Assembly (NCBI RefSeq): GCF_010389155.1 | Contig: NC_057769.1 | Span: 6,138,735 to 6,202,734, forward strand | Direction: 5' to 3' | Source: Erigeron canadensis | Taxonomy: Eukaryota; Streptophyta; Magnoliopsida; Asterales; Asteraceae | Length of the DNA: 64,000 nt | In this document: positions 52,568 through 64,000 of the stretch, one piece after another | How positions within the stretch are numbered: position 1 is the stretch's first letter | Layout of the letters: each line of letters opens with the position of its first letter | Translations under genes and position numbers: made by a program | Notes under the pieces: generated by a model | What the model was told of the DNA's origin: nothing | Seen by the model: the letters and a program-made list of their open reading frames with translations, nothing else | Databases searched by the model: none

Positions 52568-55500
52568 ATGCAGACCATTTCGAGGCGATCCTTATCCCTC
52601 TCTCAGTCATCAATTTACTCTCTCAGATCATCAATTTCCCCTATTTCCGATCACTGTAACTTCATTTCTAGGGTTTTCATAATTTTTTTTTTACACATAT
52701 CTCTCTCTCTCTATATCATTAACCAAATTGATGTTCTAATAATGCAGATTACGGCGGCAGTGGCGGTTACGATGACCGGCGTTACGCTTCAACTCTTACG
52801 ACGAAAGGCGTTGGTCATTTGGTCCGTAAGGGCACTGGTGGACGATCATCTGTTAGGTATATATATTATATATATATATTCATTCATTTATCCTGTTTAT
52901 AAATTATTAAAATTTGTTTGTTACAGTTAGTTGATATTGCTAGCTATATAAAAAAAAGTGCGTAATACTGTAAATTACCCGTAGTTGCGATAGATTTTGC
53001 AAAGACTTTGAAATGCCTGTGTTTAGAGTAAGTTGCAGTTAGCATGCTATAGTTTTTGATTGATTGATTATATCGTTTAAGTTGAAACAGTTCGTTTAAG
53101 CGGTCAAACTTTTGAACATTTTTATTTTGGGAGATGAAAACTTGTGTTTTTTTTTTATCAATATTTTTTTCTGTGTTTTTACGGTTGCATATGTAGAATA
53201 GATTAGAAAACACAGATAATGCACATTTTTCATGGTGATTTGCCGGAGTTAGCCAGACATGATTTAATCTACCTCTAAAACATCTGTTTAACTGGCATAT
53301 TTTATGGCCGTTGCTAATTTCGTTGGTTGCTACAAACTTTTTTTATGGTAGTTGATGCATACGTATATATTAGAAGTGCTTTGAGTATTTGAGTGACTGG
53401 GACATCCTCTTGTCCTTTTTAAGTTCCACCCCTGGTCCATTTGATATTTAAGTCAAGTTGAGTTTTCTTTCTTTCTGTGGTGGTGCTTTTTCTAGTTTCT
53501 TTTCAAGTTATCATCAAGACAAGTTTTGGACGCATTAAATTCCTTTAAGTATAAGAAAGGCTAAAGTTTAGCTGCTTAGCATCTGGAAGAACATGTACTG
53601 TCACAGTGATACTAATAGTCCTAATAAATGTCAAATGTAAATTGAAGACCTCTTAGTGAGTTTCCAGGACTAAACATCTTTGCATTTCTGAACTGATAAT
53701 ATTCATTTTCTGATTTGGAAGTGTATATCCATTGTACTTTAGGTCTACGTAGTTGATTCCATTTCTTTTTGTTAGTCTGTTACTTTCTTACGATGAGCGC
53801 TTCTAAATGGTGTAACCAGTTATTGATTGTGTAAATCTTCCCTCACAGTGATTGCATTATATGCAATTCATATTTTCTTTATTTGCAGTGGAATAGTTGC
53901 TACAGTATTTGGAGCGACTGGTTTCCTTGGGCGTTATTTGGTGCAAGAGCTTGGTTAGTGAAATATTGAACTTCGGTTACTTATCTAGAATTTAATAGAA
54001 ACACCTGCGTTGATTCATACTTTTATTGTAAATAAGAAAGTATTTCTCCCGATGATGATTTATTATAGTGCCGAATGATCTGTCACTTCATTAAGATCTG
54101 ATTATTTTTTGTAGACTAAGGGAGAAAATAAAAAATTGAAGTTACCTTATGTTTTCTGATGGATACTAACATTTATATTGTATTTATCTGCAGCTAAGAT
54201 GGGTTCACAAGTGCTGGTGCCTTTTAGAGGTTCTGAGGATTCACCTCGACATCTCAAACTGATGGGTGATTTGGGGCAGGTAACCTAGGACGTTGTTTGT
54301 TATTCAAAGTTTGTTTGTATATGGTTTTGGTGCTAGAATTTGTCATGCTTACACCAAGCATTCCCTTTTAATATAAACAGATTGTTCCCATGAAATATAA
54401 TCCAAGAGATGAAAACTCAATTAAGGCAGTCATGGCTAAGGCAAATGTTGTAATCAATCTCATAGGTACATGTATAATATCTTCTTCCATTTGGGTTTCT
54501 CACTATAGATTTTGGGAAAACTTGTTTGACTTGGTGACCGCCTTTTTCCAGGAAGGGAATATGACACTAGAAATTATAGTTTTGAGGAAGTCAACCATCA
54601 CATGGCAGAACAACTTGCCAAGGTAAGTCTGCCTTTTTTTCCTCCGGTCATAGTTTTGGTGGTTGGATGTTCAATTTGATGTGAATATGTGATACTGAAT
54701 TATAAACCGTGATAAATGGGACTTGGAGATAAGGTTTAGATCTGCATCTGCTTTTTCAATTTATAATCAGTTGCTTTAGTGTTTGGCAAAACTTGATTAT
54801 TTAAGAAATCAAAAGATAATTTCTGAACATTATTTTGAAAAGATAAGAAAGTTGTGATTGGAAGTGAACATCTTTCATATCAGGTTAACTGGTTAAGTAG
54901 GTGACTTTCTTTGTTTTGTTGTAGCAAGTATAAAATTGTTTATTTCTAACTGAATATATAAGACCCAATTAATGAGAAGCAAAATTTGTTAATTCTAAGA
55001 ACGTTCAGAGGTTCAGATCCAAAACACAAATCCAAAAACCCCTTTCTGGTGACGTTGTTCTTGTGTGTTTTGTATATTTCTACTTTCTTGTGTTTATATT
55101 GTCCACTAATATAGTATATATGTCATATGTAGCTTTCCAAAGAACATGGTGGAATCATGAGATTTATACAACTTTCTTGCTTAGGAGCCTCTAAATCATC
55201 TCCATCCAGAATGCTCCAAGCTAAAGCTGCTGCCGAGGAATCCATCTTACGTGAATTGCCTGAGGTGATTCACATTTTATTTTGTGTAAAAAGTAATGTA
55301 CTTGTTTAAAGCCATTACGAAATTTTTAGCATAGTTTCTAATATCAAAATTATTAAATAGACTTGTATATATAGTTGTATAGTCTTTTAGCAGAAATATA
55401 CGAGACACATACTGCATGATGAAATCAAATCACTACAAGATAATATTTTGCTTGTCTTCAGGCCACGATACTGAGACCTGCGGTGATGCTTGGCACAGAA

Positions 55501-58500
55501 GATCGGATCTTGAATCCATGGGCTCAGTTTGCTAGAAAATATAACTTTCTTCCACTTGTTAACCATGGATCTACCAAGTATGAACTATTGTTTCTCCTAC
55601 TAGTTTCTTAGTTAAATCTATATGTCTAATCTTCGTAACACATCTGTATATATTTGTTTACAGGATTCAACCTGTGTATGTTGCTGATGTTGCTTCTGCA
55701 GTTGTTGCTACTTTGAAAGATGATGGTAGTAGCATGGGAAAACTTTATGAACTTGGTGGACCCGACATATATACACTACGTGAATTGGTGATTCTGCTCT
55801 CTTTATTCTTCTAATTTGTTGTTGCCACACATTACTTATCTGTATTCTTGAATCAAGTTTATTATTTGTTGAATTAGAATTGCCTACGCGTCTGTTTCGC
55901 AGGCTGAAATTATGTATGAAGTTATTCGAGAATGGCCGCATTATGTTAATGTTCCTTTTCCTATTGCAAAGGTATTTAAATAATACTTTTCACATTTTTA
56001 TAACAGTTGTCCAAGTAATTGTGAAACAACTAGAGGTGAAATTACAATTCACTCACTTATGCATGGGCCGAGTTGGGTGATGTATCAGCGTTTACAATTA
56101 AAAGTGGGTAAAGTTAAAGAAAATTTCAGCTAAAAAAACAGGCCAAATGGATCTCAAGGTTGAAAGTTGTCCAAATTCCAAGTTATATTTGAATACAATG
56201 TGAGCCCTTAAGCGTTCCTGTTACATTACCATTTGGACCAAACGGCCTCTATCTCCCACACAGTCACACCCTTTCTAGAAGATGTAAGGTAGTGATATTT
56301 GAAAGACATAACAAAATAGGGACCTACTAATCCACATATACCCAGGGACAGACTTAAAACTCCCCACACAACATGACAGTAGCTGATATATGAATATTTC
56401 TCCCCTGCCTTCATTCTAAGCCCCATCATTTGCGTATGATGACTCATCAGTCCCCTTCTGTTGACTTTATGTGATGTCATGACATCTTGATGCCTTCTAC
56501 AGTTACCAACCGGTCACTATTGTTGCTTTGGTGCCTTTCCCGCTCAAATAGGTCACCTTTAGATCTATGCACCACCCAAAAGGAGGATGATACGAACCCA
56601 TCCCATAATAGGCTCGCATCATGCCATAAGCTAGATATAGAACTCACTCCTAAAAGCTAGCTCAAAGGAGGAGGGGACACCTAGGCTTATAAACCACCAA
56701 CCAATCCTATGAGAGGATAAATCTTGAACTTCACCCCTCATATTTGTATGATTGATAGAGTGGTTTCAAACACCATTTCATTCCTGACTACGCTGTCAAC
56801 TAGATAAACGCTTGCCAAACCAATCTTTGATGTTGAGAGAAAAAGGTATGGCCTTCATTATTACGAACTAGCATGGTACCCGCGCAATGCGATGGCGATG
56901 ATGGTGGTGGTGCCTCTGTTAAATGTTGTAGGTAATTGATGTAAAGGTGTTTGATTTATAGGGGTTAGTAGAGATATTTTATAATGTAAGAGATTGATGG
57001 TGTAATTTAATTGAGTATTAAGGGTAGTTTGGTCAGTTCGCGTGTCTCATATTTTCTTAACTTTCAACATGAGACTATAATTTTTATATAGTATTATAGA
57101 TGATCCCGATTAACTTAAAGTACATATATACCCATATCGCTACAGTTGAACATGTCTTTCCTGTTCATCAAGCCAAATTTGTATTTTTAGTTCACAGAAC
57201 CTCTTAGATTTATAAGTGGGTATCATGGTCAAACTTCCCCAAGTCCCATCTCGCTTTAAACTCTTACCCAACTCGTTATTCTTAGCAGCCGATAATATTT
57301 CTATATTTTAGGAATAGATAATATTTGTTATTTAGAGATAATCTTGTATAATTATGTGTATATCTCTTCCTATTTTGATGGTTGTATACTTCCCCATATA
57401 TAGGGCCTTTGATTGTGAATAATATACACAGAAAAACATTACAACCTTCTATTGCTTTCATGGTATCAGAGCAATAATCGATCCCTAACCTTCCTTTTTT
57501 TTTTTTCTTTCGTTTCATTCCCACCTGATTCGTTCGGTCCTTGTCATCATGACAAAAGATGATGCTGCTGAATCGTCCAACAAACCCGTCCCCCTTCACC
57601 CTGCTTACTCTGTGACGAATATTCAATCTAAAATTCGCACTCTGGACGGATCCAAGGTTACATATTCGCAATGGGTTAAGGTTTTTCGCCTTCATGCTGT
57701 CGCATACAAGGTCGAAAACCACGTAGACGGTTCAGCCCCTCCAGCCGCCAACTCTCCAGAATACGACCAATGGAAAGAACTAGACGCCTTGGTCTTGCAA
57801 TGGATCTACAGTACCGTTTCTGACGATAATCTGAAACGCCTTATGGACACTACTGTAGCAAGAGAGGCTTGGCTAAAACTCGAGAAGAAATTCTTGAGTA
57901 ACAAAAACGCTCGCGTTGCGGCGCTTGAGACAAGGTTTTGTAACCTTACATTGACCGCTTGTTCCTCGGTTGATGATTATTGCCAACAACTCTCTGATTT
58001 GGCTAACGAATTGATCGACGTCGATCAACCAGTTTCTGAATCAAGACTCTGGCATGCAACCAATTTGGATCAGTTAGAGCTTTGGCATAAGAGGTGGGAA
58101 CAGGTGAGAGAGAGGTGGTGTGGTGTATCGAGGATAGGTTGGCACGGGATTTGGACCTTGTTGTCATCGGGTGTTGGTTTAAAGTGGAAGCAGTAGGTTG
58201 GGTAGTGGAATGGTAATTCTCAAACAGTCGGTGTGGATTGTGATGAAACTTTTAGTCTGGTGGTCAAACCTGCCACTATTCATACAGTTTTGTCTTTGGC
58301 TGTGTCACGGGCTTGGTCTATTCATCAACTTGATGTCAAGAATGCTTTTCTACACAGGGAACTAAATGAGACGGTCTTTATGCATCAACCACCGGGTTTC
58401 CATGATAAACGGTTTCCTAATCATGTTTGCCGCCTGAAGAAATCGTTGTATGGTCTAAAACAGGCTCCACGGGCTTGGTACACCCGTTTTGCAAATTTTA

Positions 58501-60930
58501 TCACATCCAAAGGATTTCGCAGTAGCACATGCGACCAGTCTCTATTCGTTTATCATCAGGATGCTTGGAATATTGCTTATTTATTATTATATGTCGATGA
58601 TATCGTTCTTACAGCTTCTAATGATCGTCTTTTGAGCGACATTATTGGCACACTCTCACGAGAGTTCGCCATGATGGATTTAGGCCGTTTACATCATTTT
58701 TTGGGGATAAAAGTTACTCAGCAGAAACACGGCATATTCTTGTCTCAAGCCCAGTATGCTAAAGATATAATAGCCCGCGCGTCTATGTCATCTTGCAAAC
58801 CATGTGCTACACCTGTTGATCTCTCTTCTAAGCTTAGTGCAACTGATGGTCCATTGTTCTCTGACCCGACCTTGTATCGAAGTCTTGCGGGTGCTTTGCA
58901 GTACTTGACTTTCACTCGGCCGGATTTGTCATATGCAATTCAACAGGTTTGCCTCTTTATGCATGAACCTCGAGAGCCTCACTTTGCATTTATGAAGCGC
59001 ATACTCCGGTATTTACAAGGCACACTTGAATATGGTTTACGCATTGTTAAGTCAGGCTCACATGATTTAGTTGCTTATTCTGATGCGGATTGGGGTGGTT
59101 GTCCAGATTCAAGACGTTCTACATCAGGTTATTGTGTATTTCTTGGTAACAATCTTATTTCGTGGTCTGCTAAAAGACAACCTACGGTCTCACGATCTAG
59201 TGCGGAAGCCGAGTATCGAGGTATCGCTAATGCAGTTGCTGAAACATCGTGGATTCGAAATTTACTTCTCGAACTTCATACTCCATTGCAGCGTGCATCT
59301 ATAGTGTTTTGTGACAATGTTTCAGCTGGTTCAACATCAACGAACAAAACACATAGAGATAGATATACACTTCGTTCGAGAGAAGGTTCGTCTTGGACAT
59401 ATCAGAGTTCTTCATGTCCCTTCCGCTTTGCAGTATGCAGATATTTTCACCAAAGGATTATCTCGGGAGCTATTCCAGTCATTTCGATCCAGCTTGAGCG
59501 TCTGTCCTCCGCCCGCTCAAACTGAGGGGTGTCTTAGGAGCCGATAATATTTCTATATTTTAGGAATAGATAGTATTTGTTATTTAGAGATAATCTTGTA
59601 TAATTATGTGTATATCTCTTCCTATTTTGATGGTTGTATTCTTCCCTATATATAGGGCCTTTGATTGTGAATAATATACACAGAAAAACATTACAACCTT
59701 CTATTGCTTTCGGTTATGACCTATTACTTCGCTCGCCTGACCCGTTCACTTTGCATTTGAGATTTAGCTGCCCTATATTTGTTATTTAAATGCTTTTCAA
59801 AGCCTGGTATCATGTGAATCGTCTGCTATAAAACTCCATAATGCAACTATAAGGTAGCAAATATTTGTTGCCCCATGGATTTATGTTTTACCCTAGCAAA
59901 GAAAGTAAGTCAAGTGGTCAACTGCTAACATTGATGGTTATATAGTACGAGAGATAGGGCCCGCGCGTTGCGGCGGTGAGATGGTAGAGGTGATAGGTCA
60001 AGTCATAGAGTATGATAGCCAAATGTCTTAGCCGTACGGGCTCCACCCTCGGATTTAAAAATTCGTCGAAAGTATATCGAATGACATCTTTAATGAAAGA
60101 GCATGAAATTTTAAGAACACCCATACAATTTTTATAATTTATCGATATACGGTTTTTGAGATAAAAGATTTTAAATGAATTAGAGGAATAAAATGATTTA
60201 TGGAGGGGAGAGAAAAAAATGAGTGGTTGAGATTTGAGGAGAAGAAAATGAGTGGTTGAGATTTTAGGGTATTATAGGTAGAAATGTTTTAATTAAAAGA
60301 AGAGGGGTAATTTAGGTAGTTCAAATCTTTAGTTGAGAATTTAAAAAATGGCAAAATGCTTTATAAGATAGTATAGATATAGATATTCCACTAGTTTTTC
60401 CCATTAGTATCACCTTGCGCTAGTTTAACAATGCCTTGTTGTGATGCTTTAATGCCGAGGATAACTGTGGCAAATCTAGACAGTATACTTCAACATCCCT
60501 CTCCCAGAAAATATCTAAAAAATTAAATTTGAACATTTATATTTATATCTTCATATCTTTCAGGCAATCTCAACGCCTCGTGATATATTGCTTAATAAAG
60601 TTCCATTCCCCTTGCCTTCACCAAGTATTTTCAATTTGGATATGATCAATGCTCTTTCCTCGGATAAACTCGTCTCAGAAGATGGTTAGTAGTTCAAATA
60701 TAACAACTTACCTTGTAAATTCCATTTAGTTAATTCGTTTATGCTTATACAGCTTTCTGATCATGTAATATAATCTGGCTGTTTTTGCAGCTCTAACATT
60801 TAGTGATCTTGGCCTTGTGCCACATAAGGTGAAGGGATATCCTATTGAGTTCCTTATTCAGTATCGCAAGGGTGGGCCCAATTATGGTTCTACAGTCAGT
60901 GAAAGAGCGAATCCAGATTCTTATCCTTGA
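52568..60930 (+). CDS. NDUFA9: Mitochondrial complex I 39-kDa subunit (NDUFA9)
   Basis: A nuclear-encoded accessory subunit of NADH:ubiquinone oxidoreductase in the inner mitochondrial membrane, of the atypical short-chain dehydrogenase fold that holds a nucleotide. Exons: 52568-52655, 52748-52856, 53889-53953, 54194-54279, 54381-54465, 54552-54622, 55133-55264, 55462-55577, 55664-55787, 55903-55971, 60564-60684 and 60791-60930. All introns are GT-AG. The sum is 401 codons plus stop, the usual plant length. The N terminus MQTISRRSLSLSQSS is Ser/Arg-rich without acids, as in mitochondrial presequences. Rossmann motif VFGATGFLGRYL is at about 72-83. Further family words are NVVINLIGREYDT, RFIQLSCLGA, ILRPAVMLGTEDRILNPWAQ and IQPVYVADVASAV. 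Intron 10 is 4592 bp because of transposon insertions, and its splice sites are intact. Confidence 0.95.
56868..57100 (-). mobile_element. Helitron-like element in NDUFA9 intron 10
   Basis: On the - strand it starts TCTATAATACTATATAAAAA and ends CATTGCGCGGGTACCATGCTAG, inserted between A and T. It shares body words with 38064-38358 (GGTAATTGATGTAAA, ATGTAATTTAAT). Confidence 0.72.
57280..57460 (+). repeat. 5' LTR of the Copia element
   Basis: 181 bp. It includes a TATA-like ATATATAGGG near 57397. The end CTTTCA directly precedes the primer-binding site. Confidence 0.9.
57549..58196 (+). pseudogene. Copia gag, truncated, with foreign 3' part
   Basis: ATG frame of 215 codons. Residues 1-166 are Copia Gag (KIRTLDGSKVTYSQWVKVF, a retrotransposon gag/UBN2-type region, ending near VDQPVSESRL). 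From there to the stop the frame is unrelated Trp/Arg-rich sequence (LELWHKRWEQVRERW), which marks the deletion junction. No CCHC zinc knuckle. Confidence 0.8.
58215..59547 (+). pseudogene. Copia reverse transcriptase and RNase H, frameshifted
   Basis: There is no start codon of its own. The frame enters in the middle of reverse transcriptase (VDCDETFSLVVKP), then LDVKNAFLHREL, YGLKQAPRAW and the catalytic YVDDI box, followed by RNase H with YSDADWGG and SSAEAEYRG. Near 59326 a small deletion of non-triplet size shifts the frame. The rest of RNase H (QHQRTKHIEIDIHFVREKV to the end) continues in the next frame to 59547. Non-functional. Confidence 0.88.
59530..59712 (+). repeat. 3' LTR of the Copia element
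   Basis: Begins TGTCTTAGGAGCC and is 183 bp. Its last base is G where the 5' LTR has A. Confidence 0.9.
59944..60377 (-). mobile_element. Helitron-like element, one end degraded
   Basis: On the - strand the start is TCTATACTATCTTATAAAGC. The 3' side has CCGCCGCAACGCGCGGGC, but the terminal CTAG is lost. The interior has GAGTGGTTGAGATTT twice (60220 and 60252). Confidence 0.6.
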
Positions 60931-62630
60931 GTTTTTTGGATATACAATTTATTAAGACGTGGTGTATGAGCCATCGGGTAGCTTCTAATAGAGGTATGTC
61001 CTATAATCCTACACTTCTATAGTTGCATGGATGTACAGATTTTATGACATGATGATCTTGTGAACTTCCTTGCTTCCATGAAAGTAGCCAAGTTATACCA
61101 TCACGTGGTCTAGATTAGACATTTGAGTGAACACCCGGTTTAGTTTAAAATTTATTTGTAATGATCAACTAAGAGGAATTCCCGAGCAGCTGTATCATTA
61201 TTTTACCCAGCTATAATAATTAGTGGAGGTGGCAAAATGTGTGACTGCTTGTCTGGTAACTGTACAAAATCGGTCATTTCTCAATACGGGTCAAGATGGA
61301 TCAAGTTGGTTTGATCCACCAACGTTTTCTTAATGTTTTAGACTATACACATGATTGGGAGTACAAGTCTATAGCACTAAAAGAACAATCTATATATTTA
61401 AGTAATGATTTAGGAGTTAGTAAGCTTTACTCATTGCGAGACTTTTAACTAGTTCAACTCACTTGACCTATTATCTCGTTCTACAGAAGTTTGCAGCTTC
61501 TTTTTTATTTTTTTAGTTGATAAATTCATTGAAAATGTCATCTTTACACCATGAAACTGAAATTGATAAATTGTAATGACTTAGGCTAGAAATGGCTGCA
61601 AGTCTCATGGTACCGAGAAAATAAACAGCAAAGCATATTTCGTAACTAATCTTTCTGTCGTCTTATAAATCAGGTTTCCAAGTGCATTTTGTTTTCCCGG
61701 GGACAATGTTAGGGAGGAATAAAAAGATTTGAATCTTTCTTTGTGAAACCATTGCATTATTTGTATAATTCCGAAACTTTTTGTATCCTCTTGTTAAAAT
61801 TAAAAAGAAGAAAGCGAATGTTTTGGCTTCTCAGACTCGAGAATAACATACATGTTCTTTGACTTGATCTATTCCCTGAAAGTTCTTTTCTTTTTAGATT
61901 CTTCAGTTAGAACATTCAGTGGGTCGGGTTTTGGTCTACACTCTTTTTGCTCATAAGTCGTACCCCTCTGATTCATTTATCCAATAGATTGACTGGTTCA
62001 AGTATTTGTGGCGATAATGATGAAATGATCCATCTAGATCAGATTGTTAAACGGATTTATATATTTATAATTTCAATAATGATAAACTTTGTGTAGGTCC
62101 AACCCTCAGCCCAGCTCCTTAAAAAGAAAATATAAATATGAACTGGATTTGTATATTGATATGATTGTTAAATGACAATCTTTTTTTTTCACCGCAAGTG
62201 TTTTTTTTTCAAACGTTAAGTTGTGTGATGGTCGGTTGACGAATTCACAAGACAGAAGTAGTCATTTTTTATTTGACAGATGTAGGTAATACGGTAATTA
62301 ATAACAAACATTTAGGGGACCAGTTATTTAAAGGATGTAATCTTAATAATAATAATAATGCCGTTCCAAAAAAATAAATAAAAAAAAAAATCTTAATAAT
62401 AAATTAATAATAATGAACTATTAAAGGGATGGATTAGCGGGAATATTATGTACTTTTCAAAAAAAAAAAAAACTGGATTATTATGCTTTATATTTTGATA
62501 CAAACATGACATGTATGTTGACCACTCGAAACGTATGTAAGAATCAAACCAGTTTGAAAACGAACTGTATGCTTTTTTATATGGGGGGCCTTCGATTCAT
62601 ATAAAATATATTTTTCAAACCAGTATATAA
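60931..62630. other. NDUFA9 3' flank and intergenic DNA
   Basis: The 3' UTR starts after the TGA. A poly(A)-signal-like AATAAAAAG lies at about 61717. A GGGTCAAGATGGATCAAG segment near 61290 belongs to the same word family as the intronic repeats. The segment from 62330 to 62470 has AATAAT and poly(A) runs. No further gene was recognised. Confidence 0.4.
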
Positions 62631-63770
62631 CTAGTTATAGTACCTGTGCGTTGCCGCGAAATACGTTTTTTACACGAAAAAAGTAAAATCGTAACCATGT
62701 AAAAGTTATTTAATGAAAACATGAGAACCTAAAAATTCAGTGACAAGAAATAAAAACGAAAACATTGATGTGGGGCAAATGTAAAAACGCTATGTCTATA
62801 AAAAGTCGAATAAAAATAGTCGAAACCAAATGTTTAGAAGTAAAATCGTAACCAGGTGAAAGTTATTTGATGAAAACATGAGAACCCAAAAATTTAGTGT
62901 CGAGAAAATAAAAACGAAAACTTTAATGTGGGACAAAAGTTAAAAGATAGAAAATTTGTACGTTTCACGCATAACGTATTTGTACATTCATATAGCTTTT
63001 TAGTATATTATAAATGAGAATCCAAACATTTAGTGTCAAGAAAATAAAAATGAAAACTTTGAAAGTAAAATATGGATGAAAATAGTCAAACCAAATGTTT
63101 AAAAAGTAAAATCATAAATATGTGAAAGTTATTTGATGAAAACATGAGAACACAAAAAATCAGTGTCAAAGAAAATAAAAACGAAAACTTTGATGCAGTG
63201 TAAATTTAAAAACGTTATGTATATAAAAAGACGAATAAAAATATTCAAAACCAAATGGTGAAAGTTAATTGATGAAAATATGAGAACAAAAAAATTTAGT
63301 GTCAAGAAAATATAAACGAAAACTTTAATGTGGGGCAAAAGTTAAAAGATAGAAAGTTTAGAAGGTTAAAATGAAAAAAGGGTAAAAATTCTTATGTGCT
63401 GTAAGAACTTGTACTTTCTACGCATAACGTTAAAGCTTGTACATTCAACGCATAAAGTATTTAAATGAAAATAATGAAAGACCAAATATTTAGAAGTAAA
63501 CCCGTAACTGTGTGAAAGTTATTTGATGGAAACATAAGAACCTAAAAGTTTAGTGTCACGAAAATGAAAGCGAAAATTTTGATGTGGGATAAAAGTTTTT
63601 AAAAAATAGAAATTTTAGGGTTAAAACGAAATTTTGTTAAAATTTAAGGGGTTAAAACGAAATTTGGTTAAAATTAATATGTGTTTTAAATGTTTGTACA
63701 TTTCACGCATAAAGTACTTAAAGTACTTGTACATTTGCATAAGTTTTTAGTATATATATAATTATGTTTT
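62631..63770 (-). repeat. Irregular repeat array within a Helitron-like element
   Basis: It begins on the + strand with CTAG preceded by A and the inverse of GCGGCAACGCACAGGTACTA, a Helitron-like 3' end on the - strand. Inside, a unit with GAAAGTTATTTGATGAAAAC, ATGAGAACC, TTTAGTGTCAAGAAAATAAA and ACGAAAACTTTGATG recurs about six times (near 62700, 62860, 63020, 63125, 63262 and 63515) with variable spacing. GTACATTTCACGCATAA..-AGTATAT also recurs (about 62958 and 63696). No coding frame. Confidence 0.6.
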
Positions 63771-64000
63771 AATTTAACATGTCGGCAGGATCATCAAAAT
63801 TTAGAAAAACATCAAAAATATATCTTTTTTTTAATGAAAATTTTGGAAGATATTGATTTATGGTTTTTTAATTTCATTTTGTAGTTTTGTACACGTTGAA
63901 TTCTGTTTATTATTATTATTTATTTTATTTTATTTTTTTTAGTTAAGCTTGAACTTTTTGTTGGCAACTACACCATTCTCGATATAAATTTGAGTTGTGA

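Larger units (their letters stand above)
57280..59712 (+). mobile_element. Internally deleted Ty1/Copia retrotransposon
   Basis: A complete insertion with 5' LTR 57280-57460, 3' LTR 59530-59712 and 5-bp duplication GTTAT (57275-57279 and 59713-59717). The primer-binding site TGGTATCAGAGCA (57461-57473) matches initiator tRNA-Met, and a GA-rich purine tract ACTGAGGGG lies just before the 3' LTR. The LTRs differ by about five substitutions and a 2-nt gap that removed the first TG of the 5' LTR. The internal part keeps a Gag N-terminal region, most of reverse transcriptase and a broken RNase H. The Gag zinc knuckle, protease and integrase are gone, so it cannot move by itself. Confidence 0.93.

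Noticed and set aside
57282..57722. 146-codon - strand frame across the Copia 5' LTR and gag
   Set aside because: It crosses the LTR border and the start of gag on the opposite strand, with no known domain.
61000..61760. Possible further gene downstream of NDUFA9
   Set aside because: Only short frames of non-protein-like composition. The stretch looks like 3' UTR and intergenic repeat.

Overview
This is a plant nuclear window. It has split genes with GT-AG introns, plant-type tRNAs and a dense layer of small transposons. Four protein-coding genes could be assembled exon by exon, all on the + strand, and every one closes into a single open frame. They are an aromatic amino acid (tyrosine-type) decarboxylase (6764-12690, 13 exons, 489 aa), Mediator subunit 6 (17274-20612, 5 exons, 255 aa), an ABCC/MRP full-size transporter of the ABCC3-like group (40477-48616, 11 exons, 1525 aa) and the mitochondrial complex I 39-kDa subunit NDUFA9 (52568-60930, 12 exons, 401 aa). 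Protein similarity and the style of the repeats suggest a eudicot, probably an asterid such as a member of the Asteraceae. That placement is inference.

Layout. 1-6700 is transposon-rich, with a GC-rich hAT-like MITE, a 181-bp tandem duplication, two Tourist-like elements and a three-level nest of Helitron-like, hAT and Tourist elements just upstream of the decarboxylase. 12.7-17.2 kb carries a tRNA-Arg(ACG) and two tRNA-Leu(UAG) genes on the - strand. The two tRNA-Leu copies lie in a roughly 400-bp duplicated block, and the downstream copy abuts the MED6 5' region. MED6 intron 1 contains a 724-bp hAT element with a perfect 8-bp target-site duplication. 20.6-40.4 kb has no recognisable host gene. 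It is a patchwork of MITEs, MULE-type elements, SINEs, Helitron-like ends, a frameshifted LINE-type fragment and microsatellites. 48.7-52.5 kb holds a third Tourist-like element and a SINE with a perfect 17-bp target-site duplication. NDUFA9 intron 10 is swollen to 4.6 kb by two Helitron-like elements and an internally deleted Copia retrotransposon with both LTRs. The last kilobase is an irregular repeat array beginning with a Helitron-like end.

The four genes do not form a pathway. Their roles are amine synthesis from aromatic amino acids, RNA polymerase II transcription, membrane transport of conjugates and respiration. No new multi-gene system was found. The most interesting points are a start codon split by an intron in the decarboxylase, the datable nested insertions, the tRNA-Leu/MED6-upstream duplication, several hairpin-forming elements and a recurrent element found almost only in introns. 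Exon boundaries come from reading frame continuity and splice consensus only. UTR ends were not determined.
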